A stretch of 36,026 nt of DNA from a virus. The notes beneath the pieces are model-generated. The model made no database searches. It had not been told where the DNA came from and was given only the letters and a program-made list of their open reading frames with translations. The stretch's first letter is position 1, and the number at the start of each line of letters is the position of its first letter. A program made the position numbers and the translations under genes. The stretch spans positions 1-36,026 of IMG/VR virus record IMGVR_UViG_3300030117_002497, one strand, 5' to 3'. Below, in pieces: positions 6,682-14,336 of this stretch.

Positions 6682-9138
6682 CTATCTATATCCTCTACGG
6701 GCTACAGCTTCACGTTGCACATCAATACGCTCACGATTTACATCGTTACGTTCATCTGCAATTTGCTCCTGAAGCTCTAGTCTAGCCGAATCCGTCGTGG
6801 CTTGTTGCTCCATTTTCATCTGCTCTAAGTCAAGCTTGGCTTGATCAAGCGATGCTTTCTGCTGGCTTTCCATCTGCTTGATAGCCAACTCCTGCATACG
6901 GATATTGACGAGCGGATCTTGTTCCTGTCCGTCCTGTCCTTTGTATGTCAATAGAGGCATAACCTCTTGTAGTAACTGAGTTTCCACCTGTGCCACACGA
7001 GCTTCAACCATGTCTGATGCCATAGGTTGCATCATGGGCGGCTGTGCCCCAACCTGCATCAATGCTGCTTGCTGTGCCTGTTGCTGTTGGATCTCGCCCT
7101 GCACAATCGTACGAGCCTTCATGTTAACATGCTGTAACACATGACTAAACAATGCCGCTAATACCTGTGGTGTCTGCTGTAGTATACTCAGTGCCAACAA
7201 GGAAATGTGCGCTGCGATATGTGCGTCGTGATCTTGCTGTGGATATGCCTGTGGTGTTTTACCGCCAATCATAGCCGCATTCTCCGATGCTGGATCTTGT
7301 GGCTGTGGTTTAGGCATAGGTGGCAATATCTCGTCTATATTCTGCACCTCCAATGCTTGGTACATCCTTCGATAGGCTGCATGTAAGTTGTGCATCTGGG
7401 GGTTAGACTGCGCCAACTGCAACTGCGTTTGAGCCAAAGTCACCCGCTGCGCCATCGAGAAGATGTTCGGATCGCTGACTGGGAGGACGTCAACCCGGCC
7501 ATCGAAGTCTTGCGCCTTAACCTGTGATGGTGCACCCGCGACCGCGTACGGGTACATGGGAGGAAGGTTTTCAGCGAAGATACGCGCCAGTAAACGGAAC
7601 TCCGTCTTCTGTGCGTAGTGCAGACGTTTGTGAATAGCAGACATAACTTTCATGCCGCGTTCAATTACAGCAACGGTTGTACCTACTGGCATCTCGTTGC
7701 TCATGTCCCCAATCTGTTGATCAGCTAAAGCTACGAAACGACGACCGTCCTGCACCAATCCGCCCAGCATAGCCGCCAATGTGCCCGATGGTTCCTTGTA
7801 CGGAAGTGGTATGATAGCGTCTCTGATGCTCCCTCCTGGGGCGTCAATGTCTCTCCACTCTCCGGGCTGTAGTGGCTCATCGTCATTGCGTACCCGCACT
7901 CCACGGGCTTTAAAACCGGCAGGGAGGTTAGCCAGAGTACCAGCATCGATCAACTGACGTAGCAAACTAGTAGCCGCTCTGCCCAAGCCACCAATCATAT
8001 GGATCAAACCGAAACCGTAAAAGCCCAAACCTGGCATGAACTTGTAGTGTACAAAGTACTGAGTCTTTTTCTTAATCGGATCGTCCATCCCGTAATTTCT
8101 ACGGATAGCCAGAATCTGATTGGAGTTCTCATCAATCGTAACAATGTAAGGAAGCTTAATACCTGTAGCCTCACCCGTCGTTGGATCTTTGTCTTCGAAC
8201 CCTTCTATGTCCAGATCTGCGTGGATCTCCAAGATCGTCAGCACATCGTCGCTATAGTTCTTCGACAGTCCCTCTAGTTCGTTGACCTTCTGCTTAACCG
8301 CATCTTCCTCTGATTCTTCCGAAACCATGAGATCGACATCGCGGTACATTCCCGCGTATTGCATCTTCTTAACTTCGTTCTCATCCATGCGTAGAACGTG
8401 CGTAACCCTCGTAGCCGTCGCCAGATCCGTAGCTGAATACGGTACAACCAGATCCTGCGCTGGGATAAACTTCGATACCGCCCTCTGTTTTGTAGGATCA
8501 AAGTACACTTTCTTAAACGTTGACCCCGATAGCGGTAAGTAAAATAACATCTGATCCATGTCTGGATCGTATTCTTCCATGACTTCCGTAATCTGGAAGT
8601 TCATAAAGTCCTTGACACGAGTAGCCTGTTCCTCACGGGCCTGGTCCTTCAAACCCACGATGTTGGTTCTAACTGGCCCACCCGACGGGAGCAGTTCCTT
8701 ATATGCCTGTGCTTGGAACTGTGTTACGCTCTCACTTACCATCGGGTGGGTAATGCCGCTTGCCCCTTCAAACGGCGTTGTTCTGTCCTCTGCCTTAATA
8801 CCTAATAGGTCAAGACCGTTGACGTATGTGTCTTCCCACTCGGATCTTGAATCGAGGTCTTCCTTGTACGATCCCCGTAATTCTGATGACAATGACCCTA
8901 GTGTTGAATCATCTAAAAACTCTGCAAGGTTAGCATCAAACGGAATCAACTCTTCCTCTGGCATTTCGTCCGCCATCATCAGAGCTTGAACAATGGCTCC
9001 ACCCATTCCGTCGTCTATGACTTCCGCACCACCTTCAAATTCTTCTGGTGCGTCGATAGGAATCTCTACGTCTGGTAGTCCTTCTGTGTCGTCCAGATCT
9101 AAACCTGGTGTGACCATGTTAGGTGGTAATGCCATCAA
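6682..9138 (-). CDS. Portal protein
   Basis: 818 residues, in the size range of large podovirus-type portals. It should form the dodecameric ring through which DNA is packaged and ejected. Visible features: an acidic N-terminus; TPFEGASGITHPMVSESVTQFQAQAYKELLPSGGPV (about 120-155), a pattern recalled from marine podovirus portals; a large mixed core; and a Gln/Met-rich C-terminal helix (about 690-818) that could form the barrel or tail-contact region. The ATG overlaps the TerL stop codon (ATGA), so the packaging motor and portal are translated together. Identification rests on position and family resemblance. Confidence 0.88.
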   Translation of the reverse strand: MMALPPNMVTPGLDLDDTEGLPDVEIPIDAPEEFEGGAEVIDDGMGGAIVQALMMADEMPEEELIPFDANLAEFLDDSTLGSLSSELRGSYKEDLDSRSEWEDTYVNGLDLLGIKAEDRTTPFEGASGITHPMVSESVTQFQAQAYKELLPSGGPVRTNIVGLKDQAREEQATRVKDFMNFQITEVMEEYDPDMDQMLFYLPLSGSTFKKVYFDPTKQRAVSKFIPAQDLVVPYSATDLATATRVTHVLRMDENEVKKMQYAGMYRDVDLMVSEESEEDAVKQKVNELEGLSKNYSDDVLTILEIHADLDIEGFEDKDPTTGEATGIKLPYIVTIDENSNQILAIRRNYGMDDPIKKKTQYFVHYKFMPGLGFYGFGLIHMIGGLGRAATSLLRQLIDAGTLANLPAGFKARGVRVRNDDEPLQPGEWRDIDAPGGSIRDAIIPLPYKEPSGTLAAMLGGLVQDGRRFVALADQQIGDMSNEMPVGTTVAVIERGMKVMSAIHKRLHYAQKTEFRLLARIFAENLPPMYPYAVAGAPSQVKAQDFDGRVDVLPVSDPNIFSMAQRVTLAQTQLQLAQSNPQMHNLHAAYRRMYQALEVQNIDEILPPMPKPQPQDPASENAAMIGGKTPQAYPQQDHDAHIAAHISLLALSILQQTPQVLAALFSHVLQHVNMKARTIVQGEIQQQQAQQAALMQVGAQPPMMQPMASDMVEARVAQVETQLLQEVMPLLTYKGQDGQEQDPLVNIRMQELAIKQMESQQKASLDQAKLDLEQMKMEQQATTDSARLELQEQIADERNDVNRERIDVQREAVARRGYR

Positions 9139-10601
9139 TAATACACCCTTTTACGGGGCCTCCATTCTAAATCGTCTTCGTTTTCTCCGTTGAGGTAAAT
9201 GAATCCACCTCTACGAAAACGCATCAGTGCTAATGTCATGCTATCACAAAAGTCGTCATGATCGCCATTAGGAAATGAAACTACTTCTTCGACCACTTCA
9301 TCAGCAAACTTCTCATGCATCGGTGCCCATATCATACCAGCTTCAAACAATGGCGCAACCATGTGCATTCTACTTATCTTATCATTTCCTTTGCCCGGTG
9401 AGAACCCTAAAGCTGGAATACCACGCAATCGAAGCTCGTCAATCAACGGCGTACCCGTCGCTTTCGCCTCCACAATCACCATGTCTGGCTCCCAATATTC
9501 GTGTTCTTCATGGGCAATCTCCTTCAATTCAGGAAAGTTCCACCGTCCCCGCCGTGCATCCAGCAGAATCGCGTGATCTGCCCCACCTTCCTCTGGTTTG
9601 AAGATCCCCCACGTTGTAATCGCACTATAGTCCGCTGTTTCCTTCTTGGAAAACGCTGTATCGTACGCCTGAATGATGTAATCTAAGTCAGGAATCTTTT
9701 CTTTTTCCCAATCTTGCCACCATTCCCGCTTGATTATAGCTGCTTCCGACGCTGTCGGCGTCTGTTGCCACTGTGCATTCCATTTTCCTACAGGAAGTGA
9801 CGCCTTAATCGACAACAATGCGTCTTTTTCCCAAAATTCAGGCCACAATGGGTTGTCTGACGGCATAATCGCTGGAAATTCTACTATCTCCCACTGATCT
9901 GCCATCGAATCACCGCCCTGCGCCTGTATCAAACGCCCTGTCAAGTCCTTTTTACCCCACCTCGTCATGACCAAGATGATTGCACCACCTGGTTGGAGAC
10001 GTTGTCGAGGGCCAGAGGTGTACCATTCGTACGCATTGTCAAAAGCACTCTCGCTCATCGCGTCCTGTTCCGAGTGCGGATCGTCAATAATGAACAAATC
10101 CGCACCCCGACCAGTAACCGCAGCCCCTACGCCAGCCGCGAAGTACTCACCACCCTTGTCCGTTTGCCATTTTCCTGCACCTTTGTTGTCTTCTTTTAGA
10201 TTGGTATCAGGAAAGATGTCTTTATATTGTGGATCGTCTATAAGATCTCGAACCTTACGACCAAATCGTACCGCCAACTCCGTATTGTGCGTCGCCTGAA
10301 TGATCTTCAACTTAGGATTTCGACCCAAGAACCATGCTGGCATCAAATATGACGCAAATTCCGACTTCGAATGACGAGGCGGCATATTAATTATAAGCCT
10401 CTTGAGTTCCCCTCGTGCAACACGTTCAAGTTTTTCCGCAATAATCCTGTGATGCCGACCCTCAATGAAGTTGTCATACACATGATGAGCAAACGGCATG
10501 AACTTCTCAACCGCCTCCTCACGTAAATCTAACTTCTTCTTGGCCTCAGTAAGTGCCAAGATCTCCTTCAGTGCTTCCTCTGGGAGAGCTTGGAGATTCA
10601 T
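9135..10601 (-). CDS. Terminase large subunit
   Basis: 488 residues: the packaging ATPase and nuclease. The N-terminal ATPase domain has a deviant Walker A (PPRHSKS, residues 74-80), a Walker B with LFIIDDPH and a coupling-type MTRWGKKDL segment. The C-terminal RNase H-like nuclease shows the acidic positions in AYDTAFSKKETADYS, MVIVEAKATG and NGDHDDFCDSMTLAL. Order TerL then portal is classical. The small subunit is not adjacent but about 5.4 kb away (15987-16556, same strand, different operon). Confidence 0.95.
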   Translation of the reverse strand: MNLQALPEEALKEILALTEAKKKLDLREEAVEKFMPFAHHVYDNFIEGRHHRIIAEKLERVARGELKRLIINMPPRHSKSEFASYLMPAWFLGRNPKLKIIQATHNTELAVRFGRKVRDLIDDPQYKDIFPDTNLKEDNKGAGKWQTDKGGEYFAAGVGAAVTGRGADLFIIDDPHSEQDAMSESAFDNAYEWYTSGPRQRLQPGGAIILVMTRWGKKDLTGRLIQAQGGDSMADQWEIVEFPAIMPSDNPLWPEFWEKDALLSIKASLPVGKWNAQWQQTPTASEAAIIKREWWQDWEKEKIPDLDYIIQAYDTAFSKKETADYSAITTWGIFKPEEGGADHAILLDARRGRWNFPELKEIAHEEHEYWEPDMVIVEAKATGTPLIDELRLRGIPALGFSPGKGNDKISRMHMVAPLFEAGMIWAPMHEKFADEVVEEVVSFPNGDHDDFCDSMTLALMRFRRGGFIYLNGENEDDLEWRPRKRVYY

Positions 10602-10607
10602 GGTCCG

Positions 10608-11771
10608 TTAACTTACTCTATTAAGTACAGGAGCCAAGGACCCAAGACCACCCTGCGGTGGCATGTTCGCCTGTTGCATCGCCAATGGATTTGCCGCCGC
10701 AACCCTAGTCGGTTGAAGCTGACCCAAGGTCACCGGAGCCATTTGCGTATATGGAGATAAATTTGTAACTGGTACAGGAGTAGGAATACCAATGTCTTTA
10801 TCAGGAAACGGTTGCTTGAACGGATCTAATACACACTCCTTGGTTTCAGGGTCCATCATATATCCCTTTGGACATGGATCATCTGGCTGTTTTCCGACAA
10901 CCTCAGTCGCAACTGGCCTGTCGTCATCAGTGGAAGGAAACTGTTGCTGTCTCATCATCCGCTCTCGAACCTCTGGATCAATGTCCAAGGTGCTAGGAGC
11001 AGTGCCCACCTCTGGATCTGCAATGTCATAAGGCAATCCAACCGCATCGAAAGCATAGAAACTTCCGTCCGCTCTTTGAAAGATAGGCTTACCACCCACC
11101 GTATTTACAATCTTGTCGTCACCACGAACACCAGCCAGATAACTAATACCCTTACCAATCAACGTATTTTGTAGTCCATACTTGGATGGACCCGTGGTTA
11201 AATCCTGACCCGCCGTGTCCGTATACCCAGTACCAGTCTTAGGATCAAAACCCGTACCAATATTCGCACCAGCCGCCTTCGCCTCCTCACGATCCAAAAG
11301 AAGAGAAGAGCCTCCCAAGTTGCGAATGGGTCTGGCGTCGCTCAACAACTTACCTGGAACTTTTGTAGTTGATTGGTAAGGGCCATCAAATGTGGTCTTC
11401 GTAGTGCCAGGTCTTCGTAACTTACCAGCTTTCGCTAACTCATTCGCCTTCTTCATAGACTCGGCGTATTGCTTCCCTGCTTTTTGTCCTGCTGTCAAAC
11501 CTTTCCCAGACGGAATAGCCTTGGCAGGAACCGTCTTGATGTTCGACAACTGTGTGTCCTTGGGTCTCGTTTTCTTAACCGCTTCATCAAAATTTGTATC
11601 AATATCCGCAGCCGTCACACCATATTGCGCCTGATACCGTCTCGCCCTGCCAGACTCAGAAGCATTTTTCTTGCCCTCATTCAGAGCAATAGTCCTCGCC
11701 GTCCTCGCTATATAATCCTTGGTCTTCGGCTTCGCTCCAAAGCCCATCGCTAAATCACTAAAAAACCCCAT
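10608..11771 (-). CDS. Putative virion protein at the head of the late operon
   Basis: 387 residues, first gene of the leftward operon. Residues 1-40 contain GFFSDLAMGFGAKPKTKDYIARTARTI; the middle is Gly/Lys/Thr-rich and low in hydrophobic residues; near 300 is a Cys pair in DPCPKGYMMDPETKECV, a short disulfide-type motif that I recall in virion proteins of marine phages; the C-terminus is Pro/Gln-rich. There is no catalytic motif. A role as a minor head, neck or ejected protein is inferred from location next to TerL. The start has only a weak ribosome site (GAGGG about 10 nt upstream). Confidence 0.7.
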   Translation of the reverse strand: MGFFSDLAMGFGAKPKTKDYIARTARTIALNEGKKNASESGRARRYQAQYGVTAADIDTNFDEAVKKTRPKDTQLSNIKTVPAKAIPSGKGLTAGQKAGKQYAESMKKANELAKAGKLRRPGTTKTTFDGPYQSTTKVPGKLLSDARPIRNLGGSSLLLDREEAKAAGANIGTGFDPKTGTGYTDTAGQDLTTGPSKYGLQNTLIGKGISYLAGVRGDDKIVNTVGGKPIFQRADGSFYAFDAVGLPYDIADPEVGTAPSTLDIDPEVRERMMRQQQFPSTDDDRPVATEVVGKQPDDPCPKGYMMDPETKECVLDPFKQPFPDKDIGIPTPVPVTNLSPYTQMAPVTLGQLQPTRVAAANPLAMQQANMPPQGGLGSLAPVLNRVS

Positions 11772-11878
11772 ATCTCAACCCTCGGTTCTTGGTTCACGGA
11801 CACTGTACAACAATCCCAAATGAAAATACACCCACAATTTTTTCTGGGGGCCAGGAGTCCCGGACATGGGTCAATGAA

Positions 11879-11907
11879 ATTATCCCCGAATGAATTTATA
11901 ATACCAA
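11879..11907 (-). promoter_or_regulatory. Candidate leftward promoter for the late operon
   Basis: On the minus strand, TTGGTA (11907-11902) and GATAAT (11884-11879) are separated by exactly 17 bp. The predicted start, near 11872, is about 100 bp upstream of the first late gene. The -35 is weak, so an activator could be involved. Confidence 0.5.
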
Positions 11908-11929
11908 CTATATAGTACGCATACACAGA

Positions 11930-11952
11930 AAAAATCCCCCCAAATAGGGGGG
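11930..11952 (-). terminator. C6/G6 hairpin with leftward T-run
   Basis: CCCCCC at 11936-11941 and GGGGGG at 11947-11952 enclose AAATA. On the minus strand the hairpin is followed by A and six T (11935-11929). It could stop leftward antisense transcription before the late promoter. A further G6 run at 11956-11961 offers an alternative pairing. Confidence 0.5.
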
Positions 11953-12046
11953 ATAGGGGGGCGCGACCCTCGGACCTGCGAAACGGTAGGCCAAAGTAAC
12001 CCTAAAAAAAAGATTAATTATTTGTAGATTATTTGTTGTTTTGTTG

Positions 12047-12085
12047 TTGACATATTTTTATTTTTCGGGTTAATCTATGATTAAC
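12047..12085 (+). promoter_or_regulatory. Early rightward promoter with operator-like dyad
   Basis: TTGACA at 12047-12052 and TAATCT at 12071-12076 (18-bp spacer; 17 bp for TTAATC) form a strong sigma70-type promoter. The -10 lies inside a perfect dyad GTTAATC-TAT-GATTAAC (12069-12085), where a bound dimer would block RNA polymerase. The XRE-type protein at 19397-19735 is a candidate ligand. Confidence 0.75.
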
Positions 12086-12129
12086 GGGTCAAAGTGATTC
12101 GTTTTTAATAATTTGAAAGGAAAGAAAGA

Positions 12130-12375
12130 ATGGAAGTCAAAGACGTTTTTACATTAGATGACGCGGTCGAAGGTTTGCTCGATCAAGTTATTGAGGATCG
12201 TCAAGAGTACGAAGCCACATGGAAACAGCTTAACTTAATCGGTCGTATGATCGATAAGTATAAGAACGAGCTATTAGATGAGGCGGTCGATGTCGGCAAG
12301 CTTATCAAGCATGAGACCATTGTCGAAGTGAAAGCACACTATCGCAAGTCTCATAGGAAAGAATGGATCAAGTAA
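12130..12375 (+). CDS. Small early protein, function unknown
   Basis: 81 residues, entirely helical in appearance and strongly charged: an acidic N-terminal half (VFTLDDAVEGLLDQVIEDRQEYEATW) and a basic C-terminus (HYRKSHRKEWIK). No family is recognised. It is the first gene after the early promoter, with the leader GAAAGGAAA 6 nt before its ATG, so it is probably among the first proteins made. A UUCG-capped hairpin lies immediately downstream. Confidence 0.8.
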   Translation: MEVKDVFTLDDAVEGLLDQVIEDRQEYEATWKQLNLIGRMIDKYKNELLDEAVDVGKLIKHETIVEVKAHYRKSHRKEWIK

Positions 12376-12382
12376 TTCAATC

Positions 12383-12400
12383 GGGAGGCTTCGGCCTCCC
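12383..12400 (+). terminator. UUCG-capped hairpin after the first early gene
   Basis: GGGAGGC and GCCTCCC form a perfect 7-bp stem closed by a UUCG tetraloop. There is no T-run after it, so it more likely stabilises the 3' end of the mRNA or is a weak terminator. The next gene's leader begins 5 nt later. Confidence 0.55.
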
Positions 12401-12423
12401 CTCCATTACGAAAGGAAAGTAAA

Positions 12424-12696
12424 ATGAAAGATTTTATCAAAACCAAATTTGGATTATACGACGAGGATACTCCCATATATGAGGGCTATTATCTACCAAA
12501 CAATCGTTGGAACGGTTGGTTGCAGCCATTAGTAGATGAGGAAAATTTTAAGAAAATCGTTAAAGATATATTTCCTACCGAATGGGACGACGTGGAGGAT
12601 CGAGGGTATTGGGAAGACTTCAAAAACCAAAAGCCCAACAAACACGGGCTTTATGATGTTTCATGGGGCATCTGTTGGATGTCCGAGGACGATTAA
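12424..12696 (+). CDS. Small early protein, acidic and aromatic-rich
   Basis: 90 residues with an unusual density of Trp and Tyr (NNRWNGWLQPL, EWDDVEDRGYWEDF, VSWGICWMSEDD) and an acidic charge. Preceded by the exact leader ATTACGAAAGGAAA (12405-12418). No homologue is recalled. Small acidic early phage proteins often mimic DNA or bind host enzymes, but nothing here proves that. Confidence 0.8.
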   Translation: MKDFIKTKFGLYDEDTPIYEGYYLPNNRWNGWLQPLVDEENFKKIVKDIFPTEWDDVEDRGYWEDFKNQKPNKHGLYDVSWGICWMSEDD

Positions 12697-12703
12697 ATAA
12701 AAC

Positions 12704-12732
12704 TTGTAGCCTGGTTGAAACTGGGCTACATT
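12704..12732 (+). promoter_or_regulatory. Dyad/promoter module, copy 1
   Basis: TTGTAG (12704-12709), 17-bp spacer, TACATT (12727-12732). The -35 and -10 boxes are the outer ends of an inverted repeat GTAGCCt-N10-GGGCTAC (12706-12729, 24 bp). It precedes the leader of the next gene by 23 bp. It could alternatively act as an RNA hairpin. Confidence 0.55.
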
Positions 12733-12766
12733 AAACTTGTTGTTAACATTACGAAAGGAAAGTAAA

Positions 12767-13039
12767 ATGGATATACATTGCAAATATTGTGGCGAACCAT
12801 GGGATCATGATGAATTGTGGGATATGCCGACTCCCGAAAGTCTATCGAGAAACGGACAACCATTGCCATATAAAGAGGCGGCGGCACTTTTCTCCAAGCT
12901 CGGTTGCGGAGCATTCCAAACAAATTTTGGAGAGAACAACCCGACAATGTGCAGGGCTTCCATGGTTGACGCGAAAGCGGCGGCATGGGCTACAGCTTCG
13001 CAAATTTTGTCGGACGAACCTGATGACTGGTTGTTCTGA
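12767..13039 (+). CDS. Small zinc-ribbon-like early protein
   Basis: 90 residues. The N-terminus has a CxxC pair (HCKYCGEPWDHDELWDMP, residues 4-21), a short motif I recall from small phage proteins; further Cys occur at about 57 and 68, so a zinc knuckle is possible. The C-terminal half is helical (AKAAAWATASQILSDEPDDWLF). The start is set by the leader ATTACGAAAGGAAA at 12748-12761; an earlier in-frame start at 12737 would place that leader inside the gene. Its stop overlaps the start of a 26-codon ORF. Confidence 0.8.
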   Translation: MDIHCKYCGEPWDHDELWDMPTPESLSRNGQPLPYKEAAALFSKLGCGAFQTNFGENNPTMCRASMVDAKAAAWATASQILSDEPDDWLF

Positions 13040-13119
13040 TGTACTTGGAGGACATACTCGCAGCGGTAGCATTTTTTGCTACCGTATACATTTGGATAGT
13101 AGTAGCAGGAGTTTTATGA
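13039..13119 (+). CDS. 26-residue membrane microprotein
   Basis: ATG overlaps the stop codon of the previous gene (TGATG), a typical coupled restart. The product is MYLED followed by 21 almost purely hydrophobic residues (ILAAVAFFATVYIWIVVAGVL), that is, one transmembrane helix with an acidic N-terminus. It ends 9 bp before the next dyad module. Small membrane proteins of this kind can act as antiholins or bind host membrane proteins, but no family is known to me. The ORF is short, so chance cannot be excluded. Confidence 0.55.
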   Translation: MYLEDILAAVAFFATVYIWIVVAGVL

Positions 13120-13127
13120 TAAAAAAC

Positions 13128-13156
13128 TTGTAGCCCGACAACAATTGGGCTACACT
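13128..13156 (+). promoter_or_regulatory. Dyad/promoter module, copy 2
   Basis: TTGTAG (13128-13133), 17-bp spacer, TACACT (13151-13156), containing the inverted repeat GTAGCCC-N10-GGGCTAC (13130-13153, 24 bp). Same geometry as the copies at 12704 and 13611, with a different central sequence. Confidence 0.55.
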
Positions 13157-13188
13157 AACCCTAGTCAAAATTACGAAAGGAAAGACTA

Positions 13189-13605
13189 ATGAATACCTTA
13201 AAAGATATGAAACAGTACTACGTCGGAGACCTATGTTATGTTTTTGATGATAAAACCTGGGATGAGATATGGCCCCAAATTTCAGATATTGGTGCATGGT
13301 ATACCCTGAAAGATGGCCGTCGGTTCTTTATTGGTGCAACCAATCAGGGAGACGGATGTTGGACAGGTTCTGATGGAAATGAGTATGCTGCCGATGCGGG
13401 TTGCCTAGGTTGTGTCGCAATTGAGGACGTGCAAGACGAAGACTCTTATCGTAAATTCATAAAGGATAAAGCTAATCCTGAACGGAGAGACTATGCTCAC
13501 GTCAAACAGGTATTAGGCGAACCGTCTTGCGCTTCTGAATTCGGAGACTTTACACTCGCAGGAGTCACAATCGACACTAGCGATTACTCCCGATACTTTG
13601 CATAA
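13189..13605 (+). CDS. Conserved phage/plasmid-type protein, function unknown
   Basis: 138 residues with a beta-rich look: YYVGDLCYVFDDKTWDEIW near the start, then LKDGRRFFIGATNQGDGCWTGSDGNEYAADAGCLGCVAI. I recall a family with the same YYVGDxCYV ... GDGxYxDxxGxxYxxDAGxIG pattern in phages and plasmids, without an assigned role. It has several Cys (residues 17, 57, 72, 75) but no standard metal motif. The exact leader ATTACGAAAGGAAA precedes it at 13170-13183 and a dyad module lies upstream. Confidence 0.8.
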   Translation: MNTLKDMKQYYVGDLCYVFDDKTWDEIWPQISDIGAWYTLKDGRRFFIGATNQGDGCWTGSDGNEYAADAGCLGCVAIEDVQDEDSYRKFIKDKANPERRDYAHVKQVLGEPSCASEFGDFTLAGVTIDTSDYSRYFA

Positions 13606-13610
13606 ATAAC

Positions 13611-13639
13611 TTGTAGCCCGACCATAATCGGGCTACTAT
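13611..13639 (+). promoter_or_regulatory. Dyad/promoter module, copy 3
   Basis: TTGTAG (13611-13616), 17-bp spacer, TACTAT (13634-13639), containing GTAGCCCGA-N6-TCGGGCTAC (9-bp perfect arms, core 13613-13636, 24 bp). The arms extend further inward than in the other copies, while the overall length is the same. Confidence 0.55.
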
Positions 13640-13670
13640 CAAGATATCAATTATTTGAAAGGAAATTGAA

Positions 13671-14027
13671 ATGTTAGATTTAAATAATTTCACTGGGACC
13701 CAGGCTTACTATCGTTGGACGTCGCTAAGTAAATCTGTACTTACCGACGGGACAAAGTACGTCGCGGACAAACTCCAAGCTCATTGGCTATTTGATGCGC
13801 TTGATATATTTATCGATGATACACAGATTGATAATAAATTTTTAGATATGTATTTCAGTACGCTAACAACATTTAATAAAACAGGAACGCTCTCAATTGA
13901 AGACGGTAACGGTCGCGAACTCGCGTTACAAAACTTTGAGTATACCGACTTCCCGTTGCCAGAGATCAAGATCTGGTCTTCCTACAATGGACAATTCTTT
14001 GTTCACATGTTGCCCTCAGAATACTAA
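13671..14027 (+). CDS. Small early protein, function unknown
   Basis: 118 residues, no recognised domain. It contains TQAYYRWTSLSKSVLTDGTKYVADKL at the start, a middle acidic region (IDDTQIDNKFLDMYFSTL) and a mixed C-terminal part. Preceded by the leader variant TTTGAAAGGAAA (13654-13665). A GC-rich hairpin follows 12 bp after the stop codon. Confidence 0.8.
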   Translation: MLDLNNFTGTQAYYRWTSLSKSVLTDGTKYVADKLQAHWLFDALDIFIDDTQIDNKFLDMYFSTLTTFNKTGTLSIEDGNGRELALQNFEYTDFPLPEIKIWSSYNGQFFVHMLPSEY

Positions 14028-14039
14028 GTGTATTGATCG

Positions 14040-14061
14040 GCTGGCCCGTCCCAGGGCCAGC
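14040..14061 (+). terminator. GC-rich hairpin between early genes
   Basis: GCTGGCCC and GGGCCAGC form a perfect 8-bp stem with a GTCCCA loop. It is followed by ACTTCTATA, not a clean T-run, so it may be a partial terminator or mRNA end protector between two small genes. Confidence 0.5.
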
Positions 14062-14093
14062 ACTTCTATACATTTAGAAAGGAAAGAAGGACT

Positions 14094-14336
14094 ATGAAAA
14101 TAAAAGTTATTATCGATGACGCCTATGTCATAACCCAGGAAGTAAACCCTCACAGCGTAAGCCAGGGAGAGCTGCGGGAGGACATGGATGTCCAAGCTCA
14201 CATCGATGAGTTAAAAAAAGCTTACGTTAAACGTGCGCTCGAACAAACTAACCATAAGATTGTAGCGGCGGCGGAGTTACTCGGTTTAAATAACCGTCAA
14301 ACTTTATGCCATTGGATGCAAAAATATGAGATATGA
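14094..14336 (+). CDS. Fis-type helix-turn-helix protein
   Basis: 80 residues. The C-terminal half (about 43-80: AYVKRALEQTNHKIVAAAELLGLNNRQTLCHWMQKYEI) matches the HTH_8/Fis-type DNA-binding helices found at the C-terminus of NtrC-like activators. The N-terminal 40 residues are short beta-like sequence with no receiver or ATPase domain. It is probably a small DNA-binding regulator made early. Leader AGAAAGGAAAG lies at 14076-14086. The next 250 bp downstream are a structured noncoding region ending in a strong terminator. Confidence 0.8.
   Translation: MKIKVIIDDAYVITQEVNPHSVSQGELREDMDVQAHIDELKKAYVKRALEQTNHKIVAAAELLGLNNRQTLCHWMQKYEI

Larger units (their letters stand above)
11772..12129. other. 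Divergent control region between late and early operons
   Basis: 358 bp without a gene between the leftward late operon and the rightward early genes. It holds a probable leftward promoter (11879-11907), a C6/G6 hairpin with a leftward T-run (11930-11952) followed by a second G6 run, an AT-rich stretch (12002-12068), and a rightward promoter with a dyad over its -10 (12047-12085). This is the main transcription switch point of the window. Confidence 0.8.

Noticed and set aside
11936-11961. G-quadruplex
   Set aside because: Only two long G-runs are present; four runs are needed. A hairpin with the C6 run explains it better.
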